Below are positions 47,210-58,164 of a DNA stretch of 64,000 nucleotides, piece after piece. This stretch comes from Campylobacter concisus (GTDB lineage Bacteria; Campylobacterota; Campylobacteria; Campylobacterales; Campylobacteraceae). Position 1 is the stretch's first letter; every line of letters begins with the position of its first letter. The notes beneath the pieces are model-generated. The model saw only the letters and a list, made by a program, of their open reading frames with translations, ran no database searches and was not told the origin of the DNA. The translations under genes were made by a program, and so were the position numbers. Location of the stretch: NCBI RefSeq assembly GCF_015230015.1, contig NZ_JAAKZC010000007.1:1-64000 (forward strand). The letters are read 5' to 3'.

Positions 47210-49399
47210 CTAATTATGATATGGGTCGCTTTGCGAAACAAAATCAATAATCTTATATCTATCTTTGATCTTCTCTTTGATCTCGTTTGCATCGATATTT
47301 TCTGCTATTTCGACGCTTATTTCAAACGTATCTCCGCTAAGATCATTTGCTTCGTTTAGCGAGATTGTAGCTAAATTTATATCAAGTCTAGCAAGATATG
47401 TTAAAAATTCAGCCAACGCACCTTTTCTGTTTTCTAAATTTAATAAAATTTTATACCTATGTGGGGCATTTCTAGTCCATTTGACAAAGATGATCTCATC
47501 GCCTTTATCCATGAGCTTGCCAGCGCGCTCACAAAGCTTGTGATGCACTGTCACGGTGTGACCATTTTTAAAGCCAACTATGCTATCGCCCCTTTTTGGA
47601 TTGCAACAATAATCAAACTCAACGCTTGAAATTTTGTGATTTGAGTAGATCACTATGTTTTCAAATTTTTGCTTTTTGATCTGGTATTTGTCGCCCAAAG
47701 AGATCATAAATGGACGCTCTTTTCTGATGTATTTTTTAAGCATATTTGCCACTTCTTGCAGATACTCGCTATCAGTTGCCGCGCGAAAGACCTTTTTGCC
47801 TAAATTTTCGCTCTCTATCCACTCTAAAATTCTATCTTTTGAGACGTTAAATACTGATTTTAAGATATCTATCGCCATTTTGTAGTTTATATCTTTGATC
47901 TTTTGCTTACAAAATGATCTTATTGTCGCCTTTGCCTTGCCTGTTCGCACGCTATTTATCCACGAACAGCGAAATTTAGCCTCTTCGCCAGTTACTATCC
48001 TAACGATGTCGCCATTTTTTAGCTCTGTTAGAAGTGGCATCCTAACGCGGTTTATGTAAGCTTCTTTTGCATAAAGTCCGATCTCTGAGTGAATCTCATA
48101 AGCATAATCAAGCGCCGTAGCACCACGTGGTAAAGTAAAGACCTCACCCTTTGGAGAATAAACTGCGATATCTTCGATATATAAGCTATCCTTTGCGTAT
48201 TCATATAGCTCTTCGACGTTGCCCTCGTTCTCGCTATTTTGCATACTGATGTCATTTAGCCAGTCAAGCTTTGGATTTAAGAGGCTGCCCTCGCCGTTTT
48301 TATATTTCCAGTGAGCGGCGACACCGTATTCAGCGGTTTTATGCATATCATAAGTGCGAACTTGCGCCTCAAAAATGCTTTTGTTATCAAAAATGGTTGT
48401 GTGTATCGTTTGATAGCCATTTTGCTTTGGAAGTGCGATATAGTCTTTAAATCTAGAAATTAAAGGGTTGAAATTTATATGTAAATTTCCAAGTGCCAGG
48501 TAGCAATCAAGCGGCTTTTGCACGATGATCCTAATGGCAAGCAAGTCAAGCACCTCTTCGATAGAAATACCCTTTCTTTGCATCTTTAGATAGATCGAGT
48601 AGTAGTGCTTTATGCGTTTTTGTATCTCGAAACTGCCCTCGATAAAGCCATTTTCAAGCAAAATTTGACTTACCTTTTCGTGAAAAGCATTTAGTTTTAG
48701 GCTAAGCTGCTGCTTGTTTTTATTTAAGTAACTATCGATCTTGGCGTATTCTTCTGGCATCGCATACTTAAAGCTTAGATCTTCAAGCATGTTTTTGATC
48801 GATGAAATTCCCAGTCTATGAGCGATCGGAGCATAAACCATAAGCGTCTCTTCAGCTATACGTTTTTGCTTTTCAGGCCTTAGCGCTTCAAGCGTTAGCA
48901 TGTTGTGAAGTCTATCGCAAAGCTTTACAACAAGGACTCTCACGTCTTCTATGGAGATTAAAAGCATCTTTCTAAAAGTTAGCGCCGAGCTTGCTAATTT
49001 TTCGTTGCTATCTGAGCTTGCGAGCTTATTTTCTCTAATGGCAACTATCTTTGTAAGCCCTTCAACCAGCTTTGCAACCTCATCGCCAAATTCAGCTTGA
49101 AGCTCACCTAACGTTACATTGGTATCTTCGACCACGTCATGAAGAAGTGCAGCTATGACCATGCTCTCATCGCCGCCCATGTTTGCTACGATAGAGGCTA
49201 CTAAGATGGGATGGATGGCGTATGGTTCGCCGCTTTTGCGGTATTGTCCAGCGTGAGATGTGACGCAGCTATCTACGGCTTTGTCTAAAATTTCACTTTT
49301 TTCACAAAGAGAAAAGAGCAGTTTTATCGCTTCTGAAACGTTTCTGCAAGCTAAAATTTGCTCGATTAACTGCTCTAAAAAAAGACTATTTTCCTTCAA
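47210..49399 (-). CDS. spoT: Bifunctional (p)ppGpp synthetase/hydrolase
   Basis: 729 residues, the only Rsh enzyme expected in Campylobacter. The hydrolase HD motif is intact ([11 protein letters not shown], about 84-94). The synthetase domain (about 235-350; [21 protein letters not shown]) follows, then TGS (about 390-450; [24 protein letters not shown]) and a C-terminal ACT domain. It sets (p)ppGpp for stress and starvation. Overlaps rpoZ by 14 bp, the classic rpoZ-spoT order. Confidence 0.95.
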   Translation of the reverse strand: MKENSLFLEQLIEQILACRNVSEAIKLLFSLCEKSEILDKAVDSCVTSHAGQYRKSGEPYAIHPILVASIVANMGGDESMVIAALLHDVVEDTNVTLGELQAEFGDEVAKLVEGLTKIVAIRENKLASSDSNEKLASSALTFRKMLLISIEDVRVLVVKLCDRLHNMLTLEALRPEKQKRIAEETLMVYAPIAHRLGISSIKNMLEDLSFKYAMPEEYAKIDSYLNKNKQQLSLKLNAFHEKVSQILLENGFIEGSFEIQKRIKHYYSIYLKMQRKGISIEEVLDLLAIRIIVQKPLDCYLALGNLHINFNPLISRFKDYIALPKQNGYQTIHTTIFDNKSIFEAQVRTYDMHKTAEYGVAAHWKYKNGEGSLLNPKLDWLNDISMQNSENEGNVEELYEYAKDSLYIEDIAVYSPKGEVFTLPRGATALDYAYEIHSEIGLYAKEAYINRVRMPLLTELKNGDIVRIVTGEEAKFRCSWINSVRTGKAKATIRSFCKQKIKDINYKMAIDILKSVFNVSKDRILEWIESENLGKKVFRAATDSEYLQEVANMLKKYIRKERPFMISLGDKYQIKKQKFENIVIYSNHKISSVEFDYCCNPKRGDSIVGFKNGHTVTVHHKLCERAGKLMDKGDEIIFVKWTRNAPHRYKILLNLENRKGALAEFLTYLARLDINLATISLNEANDLSGDTFEISVEIAENIDANEIKEKIKDRYKIIDFVSQSDPYHN

Positions 49400-49601
49400 C
49401 TATTGCCTCTAAGCCTATTTTGCCCTCAGCCACTTCAAGTAGTGCGATGTCAGCAAATTTCATCTTTGAAGTATCAGCATCAACTAAAGCTATTGCACCA
49501 TTTGCTAGCGCTTCTGCACGCTTTGCAACGATAAGTGAAAGCTTATATCTGTCATCTCCTACTTGTTTTAGCGCTCTTGCTGTGATTTGTTCTGTTCTCA
49601 T
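49386..49601 (-). CDS. rpoZ: RNA polymerase omega subunit
   Basis: 71 residues with the omega start [35 protein letters not shown], which packs on the beta-prime subunit. AAAGGAT precedes the ATG; pyrH lies 18 bp upstream. Confidence 0.93.
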   Translation of the reverse strand: MRTEQITARALKQVGDDRYKLSLIVAKRAEALANGAIALVDADTSKMKFADIALLEVAEGKIGLEAIVEGK

Positions 49602-49619
49602 TTTTATCCTTTTTGAAAT

Positions 49620-50354
<735 letters not shown>

Positions 50355-50409
50355 TCACGCATTTTAGCCAAAAAGGCTTTAAATTTAGCTAATAACGCTT
50401 ACAAAGTGA

Positions 50410-51627
50410 CTATTTTGAGATCATTTCAAGCGGGTCGATATGGTAGTTTCTTTGCGTTACTTCAAAGGTTAGATCGTTTCTAACTCGGCCTATGACGTAG
50501 CCTTTTTGCACGAGCGAGCCGACCTTTACAGTTGGCGCGATCTGGCTTAGGTGGGCGTAGATCGTGTGAATGCCGTTTTCGTTTTCGATGATGACAACAT
50601 TTTCAAGCATCGGAGTTGCTTTTGCAAAGACCACCTTGCCATTTAGCACGCTTTTTACCTTCGCATCTGGGGTACTTGAGCGAAGCACGACTGACTCGTT
50701 AAAAATTTTGATGTTATATATCGGATCTACGTAATTGCCAAATTTTTGCTTTACAGAGTAGCTATCAAGTGGAGCGATCGTCCTTGCGCCTGAGTATCTC
50801 TTAACTGAGCTTGTCTGATAGCCCCCACCCATTGGCTGGCTCTTTGACCCTTTTTTGTCACCTTTGCTAGATGCTCTTTCTTGCTTTTCTCTAGCTGCTC
50901 TGGCGGCTTCATCCTCTTGCTTTTGCATGATAGCAAGCTGTTCTAGTGTCTTTCTTAGCTCGTCTTGTTGGGCTTGAAGCTTGGCTAGCTTTTTGCTGTA
51001 AATTTCTTTATCACGCTTTAGTCCGCTTATTGTATTTTTCTGCGTGCTCTCTAGGCTTTGTAGGTCACTTTGCTTACGTCTATAGTTTTTTATGCTTGAG
51101 TTTATCTCATTTATCTTGCTTGATTTATTTTTTATCTTTTCTATCGTATCTTCGTAGTTCTGGCTAAGCCTTTTAAAGTCCTCTTTTGCTATGGCGTTTA
51201 GCTTGGTTAAAATTTGCGATGAGATGATGCTCTCTTCGCTTTGCTTGCCATCGCTTGCTGACATCATAAGATCAAATGATAAATCTTCTGCGATGATCCT
51301 TATCATATTTTGCTCTAGCTCTTTTTGCGTGCGCTCTAGCTCTTTGTTTTGCTTTGTTAGATCATCAAGCTCAAGAAGCGCTTTTGAAGCATTTGTCTCA
51401 AGAACTGAAATTTGACCCTTTAAATTTGTGATATCGCCACTTATGCCACGAAGTTTTTTCTCGCCAGTTACGATATCACCAGCCAAGTCATCAAGCTTTT
51501 TACTAAGCTGCTCACTCATCACCTGGCTCGATCTTAGCGAGTTTTTGGAGTCTTTTATCTTCTCTTTAGTATTTGATGCAAAAGCTAGGCTAAATGCTAG
51601 CAAAAGTGTAAAAATTCCTTTTTTCAT
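50410..51627 (-). CDS. EnvC-like M23 peptidase-domain protein (amidase activator)
   Basis: 405 residues: signal peptide, long coiled coil (about 20-240, with a Gln/Lys/Glu-rich end) and a C-terminal LytM/M23 domain (about 285-405). The zinc-site histidine in IHTIYAHLSQIAP is present, but the first HxxxD is absent (SYSVKQKFGNYVDPIY), as in EnvC proteins that activate amidases rather than cut peptidoglycan. The start overlaps ftsX by 4 bp, which supports a FtsEX-EnvC complex. Confidence 0.9.
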   Translation of the reverse strand: MKKGIFTLLLAFSLAFASNTKEKIKDSKNSLRSSQVMSEQLSKKLDDLAGDIVTGEKKLRGISGDITNLKGQISVLETNASKALLELDDLTKQNKELERTQKELEQNMIRIIAEDLSFDLMMSASDGKQSEESIISSQILTKLNAIAKEDFKRLSQNYEDTIEKIKNKSSKINEINSSIKNYRRKQSDLQSLESTQKNTISGLKRDKEIYSKKLAKLQAQQDELRKTLEQLAIMQKQEDEAARAAREKQERASSKGDKKGSKSQPMGGGYQTSSVKRYSGARTIAPLDSYSVKQKFGNYVDPIYNIKIFNESVVLRSSTPDAKVKSVLNGKVVFAKATPMLENVVIIENENGIHTIYAHLSQIAPTVKVGSLVQKGYVIGRVRNDLTFEVTQRNYHIDPLEMISK

Positions 51628-52439
51628 ATTGTGCTTTTTCTAGCCTTACTCATCACTAAACTAACAGCAAAAATGCTTAAAACCACAGCCACGCCAAAAA
51701 GGATAAATATATCTCTTGAAAGATCAAGACTAGGCAAGACTACATCGATACTTGCGGCATTTTCTCTAAATATTTCAAAATTTGGTAAGAAAAAGAAAAA
51801 CGCACCAACAACAATGGTCGCAACTATGCTATCAACCATGGCTGATTTATATAGCATGGCTGACTTTAGCCAAAACGGCGCACCAAAAAGCGTCATTATT
51901 TCAATGCGTTCTCTGTGCTCAAATAGCCAAATTTTAGTCTGCTTAAGCATAAGCATAAGCCCAACAACACAAAGTATCGCCATAAATGCATAAGATATGC
52001 TTTTAGCTAAATTTAGCATCTTAAAGACCTTATCATGGGTCTTTGAAAATGTCTCAACCTTGCTTATACCATCAAATTTCAAAAGCTTTTGCTTTATCTC
52101 CTCCATATACTCTGGCGATGGAAATTCACTTAGTCTTATCGAGTAAAATTTAGGCAAGGCATTTTGCAGGATGGATAAATTTTTAGCTGAGATGTCGTTT
52201 GATAGGCGGTCGATGATCTTTTGCGGACTTAGTGGCTCGACGCTAGCTAGCGTGCTAACCACTGGCTTTAGCACAGGCTCGCTTAGCTCTTTGTTTGAAA
52301 CCACCACGATGTTGTAGTCATTTCCCATAAGGCGCTCATACTCTCTTACGATTTTGTCCGCTGTGAGGCTAAACTGCACTGAAAATAAAAGCGCGATTAA
52401 CGGCAATATAAATCCAAGGTGGTTTTTAAGCGATCTCAT
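51624..52439 (-). CDS. ftsX: Cell-division protein FtsX
   Basis: 271 residues with four membrane helices: one near the N-terminus, then a periplasmic loop (about 35-150), then three in the C-terminal half. The loop is where FtsX holds EnvC. Start at the ATG at 52439, 5 nt after a perfect GGAGG; an ATG at 52451 would overlap ftsE more. Overlaps envC by 4 bp and ftsE by 14 bp. Confidence 0.9.
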   Translation of the reverse strand: MRSLKNHLGFILPLIALLFSVQFSLTADKIVREYERLMGNDYNIVVVSNKELSEPVLKPVVSTLASVEPLSPQKIIDRLSNDISAKNLSILQNALPKFYSIRLSEFPSPEYMEEIKQKLLKFDGISKVETFSKTHDKVFKMLNLAKSISYAFMAILCVVGLMLMLKQTKIWLFEHRERIEIMTLFGAPFWLKSAMLYKSAMVDSIVATIVVGAFFFFLPNFEIFRENAASIDVVLPSLDLSRDIFILFGVAVVLSIFAVSLVMSKARKSTI

Positions 52440-53097
52440 GCACGCCTCCATTTTCTATGACGAAGTGGCGGTATGGGATGCGAAGCGTCGATGGGATGTG
52501 GTGTGTGACCACGACGACGCTTGTGCCTAGAAATTCTCTGGCTGATTTTAGAAGCGACCAGATGACGTCGCTTGAGTATTCGTCTAAATTTCCCGTTGGC
52601 TCATCACATAAGAGCAAATTTGGATTGTGTGCAAGAGCTCTTGCCATGGCTACTCTTTGTTGCTCGCCGCCACTTAGCTCGCGAGGGTATTTATCAGCCT
52701 TGTGAAGCATATTTACATGTTTTAAAAGTTTAGCCACTTGCTTTTTACTCACGTTTTGATTGATGCCTTTGATGATGAGGGGCAGCATGACGTTTTTTTC
52801 GACATTCCACTCATTTATCAAACGGTAGTTTTGAAATATAATGCCAACTCGCTGTCTAAGCTCGCAAAGTCTTTTGTCATCGATGTCGTCCATTTGCGTC
52901 ATGCAGACATTTAGCTCGCCAGCTAGAGGCGAAATTTCTCCGTAAAATGACTTTAAAAGCGTGCTTTTTCCGCTTCCGCTCTTGCCTGTGATAAAGACAA
53001 AGTCATTTGCGTAGATGTCTAAATTTACGCTATTGATCACAACCTCGTTGCGCTCATAAGCTAGGCTTAAATTTCTTGCACTAATTATCTCTTGCAT
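52426..53097 (-). CDS. ftsE: Cell-division ATPase FtsE
   Basis: 223 residues. Walker A GKSGSGKST, signature LSGGEQQRVAMARAL, Walker B LLLCDEPTGNLD and the switch THH are complete. With FtsX it forms a type VII ABC transporter that drives amidase activation at the septum by ATP hydrolysis. Overlaps trmB by 17 bp. Confidence 0.93.
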   Translation of the reverse strand: MQEIISARNLSLAYERNEVVINSVNLDIYANDFVFITGKSGSGKSTLLKSFYGEISPLAGELNVCMTQMDDIDDKRLCELRQRVGIIFQNYRLINEWNVEKNVMLPLIIKGINQNVSKKQVAKLLKHVNMLHKADKYPRELSGGEQQRVAMARALAHNPNLLLCDEPTGNLDEYSSDVIWSLLKSAREFLGTSVVVVTHHIPSTLRIPYRHFVIENGGVHEIA

Positions 53098-54268
53098 CAG
53101 CCAAATACTCCTTCAAAAGCTCGTGTGCTGCTAAATTTTCACGAATTAAGATCGGTTTTTTTATAAAATATTCGCTTTTCTCATCGCTTATTTTGATGAA
53201 ACACTGCTCTGGTTTATTAAACGCTCCAAAGGCGACTTTTAGCAAAATTTCACCCTCATTTATGGTGTAAATTTCCTCAAAATGTAAAAAGTGATCCTCT
53301 TTTTTTATGATGAAATTTTTAAAATTTTTAATGATATTTTTTACGCTTGTCTTTTCTTTAAAGCTAAAATCCCCAGCCAAAACGCTTTCATTACTTTCAA
53401 CCTCACAAGTATAAATAACGTCGTAGATATCCTTATCTTGGCGTCTCCAGCGGTCTTCATATTTGCTAGTTACCTCTAAATTTCTATTTTTAAAAGCTTC
53501 GATTTTTGAGTTTGTGGGCTCTAAAAATTTACTCAAACTAAAGTCGCAATACTCCTTGCTATCACTCCTTAACTCAAATTTACCACCCACTTTTAGTATC
53601 CTCTCGCACTCAAGTGCAAACGCCGATGAGACCACGCGTCTATGCTCAGCTTTATCCCAAGGCACCGGAAAGTGCAAAAATACTCTATCAACTAAATTTG
53701 ATCCGATAAGCGAGAGTAAGAGCCTTGCGTCGGTATTTATGAGACGCACGTTTTCTAGGGCGCTTGCCCTAGCTAGCTTTGCTACTTGCTCGATGCTTGG
53801 TTTATAGACCTCTATGCCGATAACTAGGGTATTTGGATTGTTTTTAGCCTGATAGAGCAAGTGCCTGCCAGAGCCAAAGCCTATCTCTATGAAAATCTCT
53901 TTAAATTTATCTTTTAGCTCGCAAAATGCTGGCGCAAACTCTTCAAGGCTTAAAATTTCACTCACTTTTTTGGTTAAATTTGTCTTTTTGACGGCAAATG
54001 CTTGGCTGATGATGCCGTTACAACTTTGCTCTTTAAAAAGCTCCAGTGCCTCTTGCAAAAGGCCAACTTTAGCTGGCTTTGTAAGCTTTTCTCCTTTTAC
54101 GACGACGCCGTTTTTGCCGCCTTTTACGACTAGAAAAAAGCTCTCTTCTTCATTTTTTGTGTAGATGAGCCTCTCGTTTCGGCCATTTGCCTGCCAAAGA
54201 AATTTAATTTTGTCATTACCAAATGGAAACGAGAGCTCTTTTAGGGACGAAGCGATGAAATTTGGCAT
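53081..54268 (-). CDS. trmB: tRNA (guanine-N7)-methyltransferase
   Basis: 395 residues, longer than E. coli TrmB (239) owing to extra N- and C-terminal regions, the usual form in Campylobacter. SAM motif IFIEIGFGSGRHLLYQA, then DRVFLHFPVPWDKAEHRRV mark the catalytic core (about 120-300). It makes m7G46. Starts 1 base inside the flpA stop. Confidence 0.92.
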   Translation of the reverse strand: MPNFIASSLKELSFPFGNDKIKFLWQANGRNERLIYTKNEEESFFLVVKGGKNGVVVKGEKLTKPAKVGLLQEALELFKEQSCNGIISQAFAVKKTNLTKKVSEILSLEEFAPAFCELKDKFKEIFIEIGFGSGRHLLYQAKNNPNTLVIGIEVYKPSIEQVAKLARASALENVRLINTDARLLLSLIGSNLVDRVFLHFPVPWDKAEHRRVVSSAFALECERILKVGGKFELRSDSKEYCDFSLSKFLEPTNSKIEAFKNRNLEVTSKYEDRWRRQDKDIYDVIYTCEVESNESVLAGDFSFKEKTSVKNIIKNFKNFIIKKEDHFLHFEEIYTINEGEILLKVAFGAFNKPEQCFIKISDEKSEYFIKKPILIRENLAAHELLKEYLADARDN

Positions 54269-55474
54269 TATTTTATGCTAACTTCTGCTTTTGATGACTT
54301 ATCAGAGGCGATGCCGTACTCATCAACTGCTACGACGCTATAAGAGTAGCTAGCTCCTTTTTGGACGCTGTCATCTCTAAGCCCAGTATCACTTATACCA
54401 CTAAAGACTTTCTCGCTAGCACCACTTCTATAAACTGTATATGAGCTAGCTCTATCAACTGCGTTCCAGCTTACATTTACACCACTGCCATCGTAGCTAG
54501 CGCTTATGCTTGGAGTTTTTGGTGCGCCAAGTGTGCTACCAACGATCGGCTCTTCTTGTTTTAAGCTCTCAAGACCGTCTTTATCGACCGCTGTCACTCT
54601 ATAGTACCTTGTCGCTGCGTTTGTGTTTATGAGGTCTTCGTAGGTGTTGCTAGTCGTTTTTGCTAGGTATGTGTAAGGCAAAATTTTACTTGTCGTTCTA
54701 TAAACCTTAAAATAAGCGAAATCCTCAGCTGGCGCGTAATCCCACGTTAAGATGATCTTTTTTGGCGCATTTTTGGTCGCCTGGACATTTGTTACTGATT
54801 TAGGGTAACTCCTTTGTTGTGGCGCTTATATTTTGGCTTGGTTTTGAGATGACGCCAGAAGAAGTTTTAACTAAGATCCTATACTCATAAGACCTGCCAG
54901 GTTTTACCTCAGTATCGATATACTCGGCGTTTAGTCTGCCATTTACCTCTGCTACTTGGCTAAATTTATTAGCTCCTGCATCGCTTCTTTGGATGATGTA
55001 GCTTGCTACTGTGCTATCAGGATGTGGTCTCCAGATCACTTTCACACGGCCTGGAAGCCCCGTGATAGCTTGCGCAAATGGCACAGAGTCAAGTAGTGGC
55101 TTAGTTGTCGCAGTTGCGATCGCGCCAGGTTGAGAGATGGCGTTACTTGAGTAGGTTCTCATCTGATATGAGTAAGTTGTCTCTGGAGCTAGATCACGAT
55201 CCACGTAGTGCGTAGCAAAGCGGTCTTTTATGTTTGCAACTAGTTGCATTTTTGAGTTTGCATCGTTTGGATTTGAACGGTAAAGGTAGTAGCCAACGAC
55301 GCTCTCGTCGCTCACTGGGTTCCACTCAAAGCCAACTTCTGTCATGTCTGAAATAGTTTTTAAGCTTGTAATAGTTGGAAGCGATGTGCTTTGCTGAGTC
55401 GGTACGCTAGAGCCGCATCCCGCTAAGAAAGCTACTAAAAATGGTGTCAACATGCGTAGGGCAAATTTTTTCAT
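54268..55474 (-). pseudogene. flpA: Fibronectin-binding lipoprotein FlpA, interrupted by a 1-base frameshift
   Basis: Lipoprotein signal (FLAGC) and fibronectin type III-like repeats. The first frame (55474-54800) holds repeats 1 and 2; the second frame (about 54803-54268) continues with SVTNVQATKNAPKKIILTW and the remaining repeats. A CCC at 54805-54803 read as CC restores one 401-residue protein close to C. jejuni FlpA. Repeat 2 contains WRPHPD, the core of the fibronectin-binding site I recall from C. jejuni. As it stands, translation stops after residue ~224, leaving a truncated two-repeat lipoprotein. GGAG precedes the ATG. Confidence 0.85.
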
Positions 55475-56384
55475 CAAAAATCTCCTTGGGAATTTTTTTG
55501 TAAATTATTTGGTTAAAGTCATCATACGTTTTTGCGGTAAATTCTACCCTTTTACCAGTTCGTGGATGGATAAAATAGAGCATATAAGCGTGAAGCATAA
55601 CCCTGCTTATTTTATCGCCTTGGCTCTTAAATCCGTATAAATCATCGCCTAAAATGTGGCGATTTATACTAGCAAGATGCACTCTGATCTGATGAGTCCT
55701 GCCTGTAAAAAGCTTTGCCGCTATCAAATTTACTCCGTCTTCGCTTAGTAAATTTACGAAGGCACTCTTTGCAAATTTAGCATCCGCGACGATCGCTTTT
55801 TTTAGGCGGTTGTTTGGGTTTCTGCCGATTGGCTTGTCGATAATGACGTCCTCTTTTAGGGGCAAGTCGGTGAGTGCTAGATAAATTCGTCCCATGCTCT
55901 TGTCGCTTAGCTGCTCGCTAAGTTTGGCGTGGGCGAAGTTGTTTTTAGCAACGACGATAGCGCCGCTCGTGCCCTTATCTAGGCGGTGGACGATGCCAGC
56001 TCTTACGTCGCCGTTTAAATTTGAGAGCATAAAGCCCTTTTTGTTTAGCCACTCAACCAGCGTCGCCTCTTTGACGCTTGGGGCTTGGTGAACGACGATC
56101 TGTGGGGGTTTATTAAGCACTATGAGATCGTCGTCTTCGTAGATTATAGGGATATCAAAATTTACTTCGTACTCATTTTGCATCTCTTTTTTTGGGGCAA
56201 AATTTACGCAAATTTCATCGTTTTCGTTTAAGATAAAGCTTGGTTTTGAGACTGGTTTTAAATTTACGCTTACAAGGGAGTCTTTTATCAAATTTAAAGC
56301 TTGATTACGTGAAATTTGAAGCTCTTGTGCCACTGCAACGTCGAGTCTTGAGCTATTTAAAACATTAAATTTAACCAAAATCAA
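55407..56384 (-). CDS. RluD-like 23S rRNA pseudouridine synthase
   Basis: 325 residues. An S4-like N-terminal domain (about 1-65) precedes the catalytic core with GIVHRLDKGTSGAIVVAKN (catalytic Asp) and FTGRTHQIRVHLA. It starts at a TTG after AAGG. The 3' end overlaps flpA by 68 bp in another frame. An A7 tract (55499-55493) lies just before; one more A would end the protein at 303 residues in a TGATG junction with flpA, so the visible stop may be displaced. Rlu subtype not determined. Confidence 0.88.
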   Translation of the reverse strand: MILVKFNVLNSSRLDVAVAQELQISRNQALNLIKDSLVSVNLKPVSKPSFILNENDEICVNFAPKKEMQNEYEVNFDIPIIYEDDDLIVLNKPPQIVVHQAPSVKEATLVEWLNKKGFMLSNLNGDVRAGIVHRLDKGTSGAIVVAKNNFAHAKLSEQLSDKSMGRIYLALTDLPLKEDVIIDKPIGRNPNNRLKKAIVADAKFAKSAFVNLLSEDGVNLIAAKLFTGRTHQIRVHLASINRHILGDDLYGFKSQGDKISRVMLHAYMLYFIHPRTGKRVEFTAKTYDDFNQIIYKKIPKEIFDEKICPTHVDTIFSSFLSGMRL

Positions 56385-56398
56385 AGCCTTGTTTGTGA

Positions 56399-56404
56399 TA
56401 TAAT
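56399..56404 (+). promoter_or_regulatory. -10 promoter of rodA
   Basis: TATAAT preceded by TGTGA lies 25 bp before the TTG start of rodA in the divergent rlu-rodA gap. Confidence 0.55.
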
Positions 56405-56429
56405 CTAGCCAAAAAACAAGGTTTGCTTC

Positions 56430-57536
56430 TTGATAAAACTAGATCGGCGTATTTTAACACATTTTGATTTTATTCAGCCGTTTTTAATAATCCCAATCAT
56501 AGCCATCTCATACATCCTAGTTTCCGAAGCAAACGATGTTTTAGCAAACAAACAGCTTGTATATTTTGGCATAGGATTTGTCTCATTTTTCATAGCATTT
56601 TTGCTGCCTATTAGGCGTATCGACTGGATCATTCCGATGTTTTACTGGGTTTGTATCGTGCTACTTCTAAGCGTCGATCTTTTTGGCGTTAGCAAGCTTG
56701 GAGCTAGGCGGTGGCTGGAAATCCCTTTCGTTCACTTCACGCTTCAGCCCTCAGAGCTCATGAAGCCAGCCTTTTTGCTGATGCTAGCCTACCTCGTCAA
56801 GCAGCGTCCTCCAGAGGCCGATGGGTACGGGCTAAAAGACTTTTTAAGGCTTAGTTTTTACATCCTTTTGCCTTTTGCGCTCATCATGAAAGAGCCAGAT
56901 CTTGGCACCGCGCTCATACTTTTGATAGTTGGCTACACCATCCTTTTTGTAATCGGCGTAAATAAGAAAATTTGGATCTGTATCATCCTTGCCATAGGCT
57001 TTTTGGCGCCGGTTTTGTATGAAAATTTACATGATTATCAAAAAAAGAGGATCCACGACTTCATCGCCGAAGAGCCAAGCTATCACGTAAAGCAAAGCAT
57101 CATCGCCATAGGTAGCGGCGGGCTAAAAGGCAAGCCAAAAGATGAGGCTACGCAGACGCACTTTAAATTTTTGCCAATCGCCACTAGTGACTTCATCTTC
57201 GCCTACAACATCGAGCGTTTTGGCTTTTATGGAGCGCTACTTTTGCTGGGGCTTTATGGCACGCTTATAACGCATCTTCTTAGCCTAAACTACGGACTTA
57301 AGAATGATTATTTCACGCAGGTGACCGCCACTGGCATAGCCGCGCTCATCTTTGTCTACGTGGGGGTAAATGTCTCGATGACGATCGGTTTTGCGCCAGT
57401 TGTGGGCGTGCCGCTGCCATTTTTTAGCTACGGCGGAAGCAGCTTTGTCACCTTCATGGTACTTTTTGGGATACTGCAAAATCTGCTAACATTTAGGTTT
57501 GATCAGACCTACCGCTCTATAAAGATTAAATTTTAA
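56430..57536 (+). CDS. mrdB: Rod-shape SEDS peptidoglycan polymerase RodA
   Basis: 368 residues with about ten membrane helices. SEDS signatures are GARRWLEIPFVHFTLQPSELMKPAF, KEPDLGTALILL and GVPLPFFSYGGSSFVTFMVLFGILQN. It polymerises glycan strands with PBP2 for cell elongation. Start is TTG at 56430 after AAGG. Its stop overlaps the restored DUF4304 gene end by about 3 bp. Confidence 0.94.
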   Translation: MIKLDRRILTHFDFIQPFLIIPIIAISYILVSEANDVLANKQLVYFGIGFVSFFIAFLLPIRRIDWIIPMFYWVCIVLLLSVDLFGVSKLGARRWLEIPFVHFTLQPSELMKPAFLLMLAYLVKQRPPEADGYGLKDFLRLSFYILLPFALIMKEPDLGTALILLIVGYTILFVIGVNKKIWICIILAIGFLAPVLYENLHDYQKKRIHDFIAEEPSYHVKQSIIAIGSGGLKGKPKDEATQTHFKFLPIATSDFIFAYNIERFGFYGALLLLGLYGTLITHLLSLNYGLKNDYFTQVTATGIAALIFVYVGVNVSMTIGFAPVVGVPLPFFSYGGSSFVTFMVLFGILQNLLTFRFDQTYRSIKIKF

Positions 57537-58140
57537 AAATTTATCTCATCTTGTTTATATTTTCTAAGTAGCTCGTTTATCTGGTTTTCAAATTTACCCC
57601 ATCTTGCTTCGCTACCGTGCTTTGCGTAAAGACTCTTAGCATGAGAGATCAAAATTTCACACTTTTATCTTTTATCAAAAGATATTCGTATAGTTGATTT
57701 ATCGCTGCAAGGCCGTTTTGTTCGAGCATTAGCTCTATTAAATTTTCCTCCTGGCTAGCTTGCCCCAAAAATTTAAAGATTAAATTTAGCTCGTTTGCTA
57801 CATTTTCATAAATTTTAGCCACGTCACTATCTGGCTCTAGCTCGTAGTGTGCAGCAACTGTGTGAGTGATTTCATGCGCCCTAGCTCTAAAATGGCACTC
57901 ATACTCTTTTGGCTTACTAAGCACTTCTTTACCAAGAGTAGCCTCTATAAAAGGGGCGTAAATGCCACAATTTATATAAAATCTCGTATGTGTTGAGCTA
58001 TTGCTGCTGCTTTTTTGAAAATTTACAACGTAGATAAAATTTGGGGTATTTTTGTAGAAATTTAAAGCGCTCTTACTAAAGCCATTATCCTTAAATAGCG
58101 GCTTTAGTAGAGCAATGAACTCGTCAAATTTCTCTTTCAT
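57533..58140 (-). pseudogene. DUF4304-family protein, frameshifted near the C-terminus
   Basis: The first frame (58140-57649) gives 163 residues starting MKEKFDEFIALLKPLFKDNGF, with NFQKSSSNSSTHTRFYINCGIY, the DUF4304 pattern; it ends in KDKSVKF. Directly after, another frame continues with CEILISHAKSLYAKHGSEARW to a stop at 57533. One extra A in the A4 tract (57666-57663) joins the two into 202 residues. Function unknown. It is convergent with rodA and upstream of nothing obvious. Confidence 0.75.
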
Positions 58141-58164
58141 AAATTTAACGTGCCAGATGTATGG

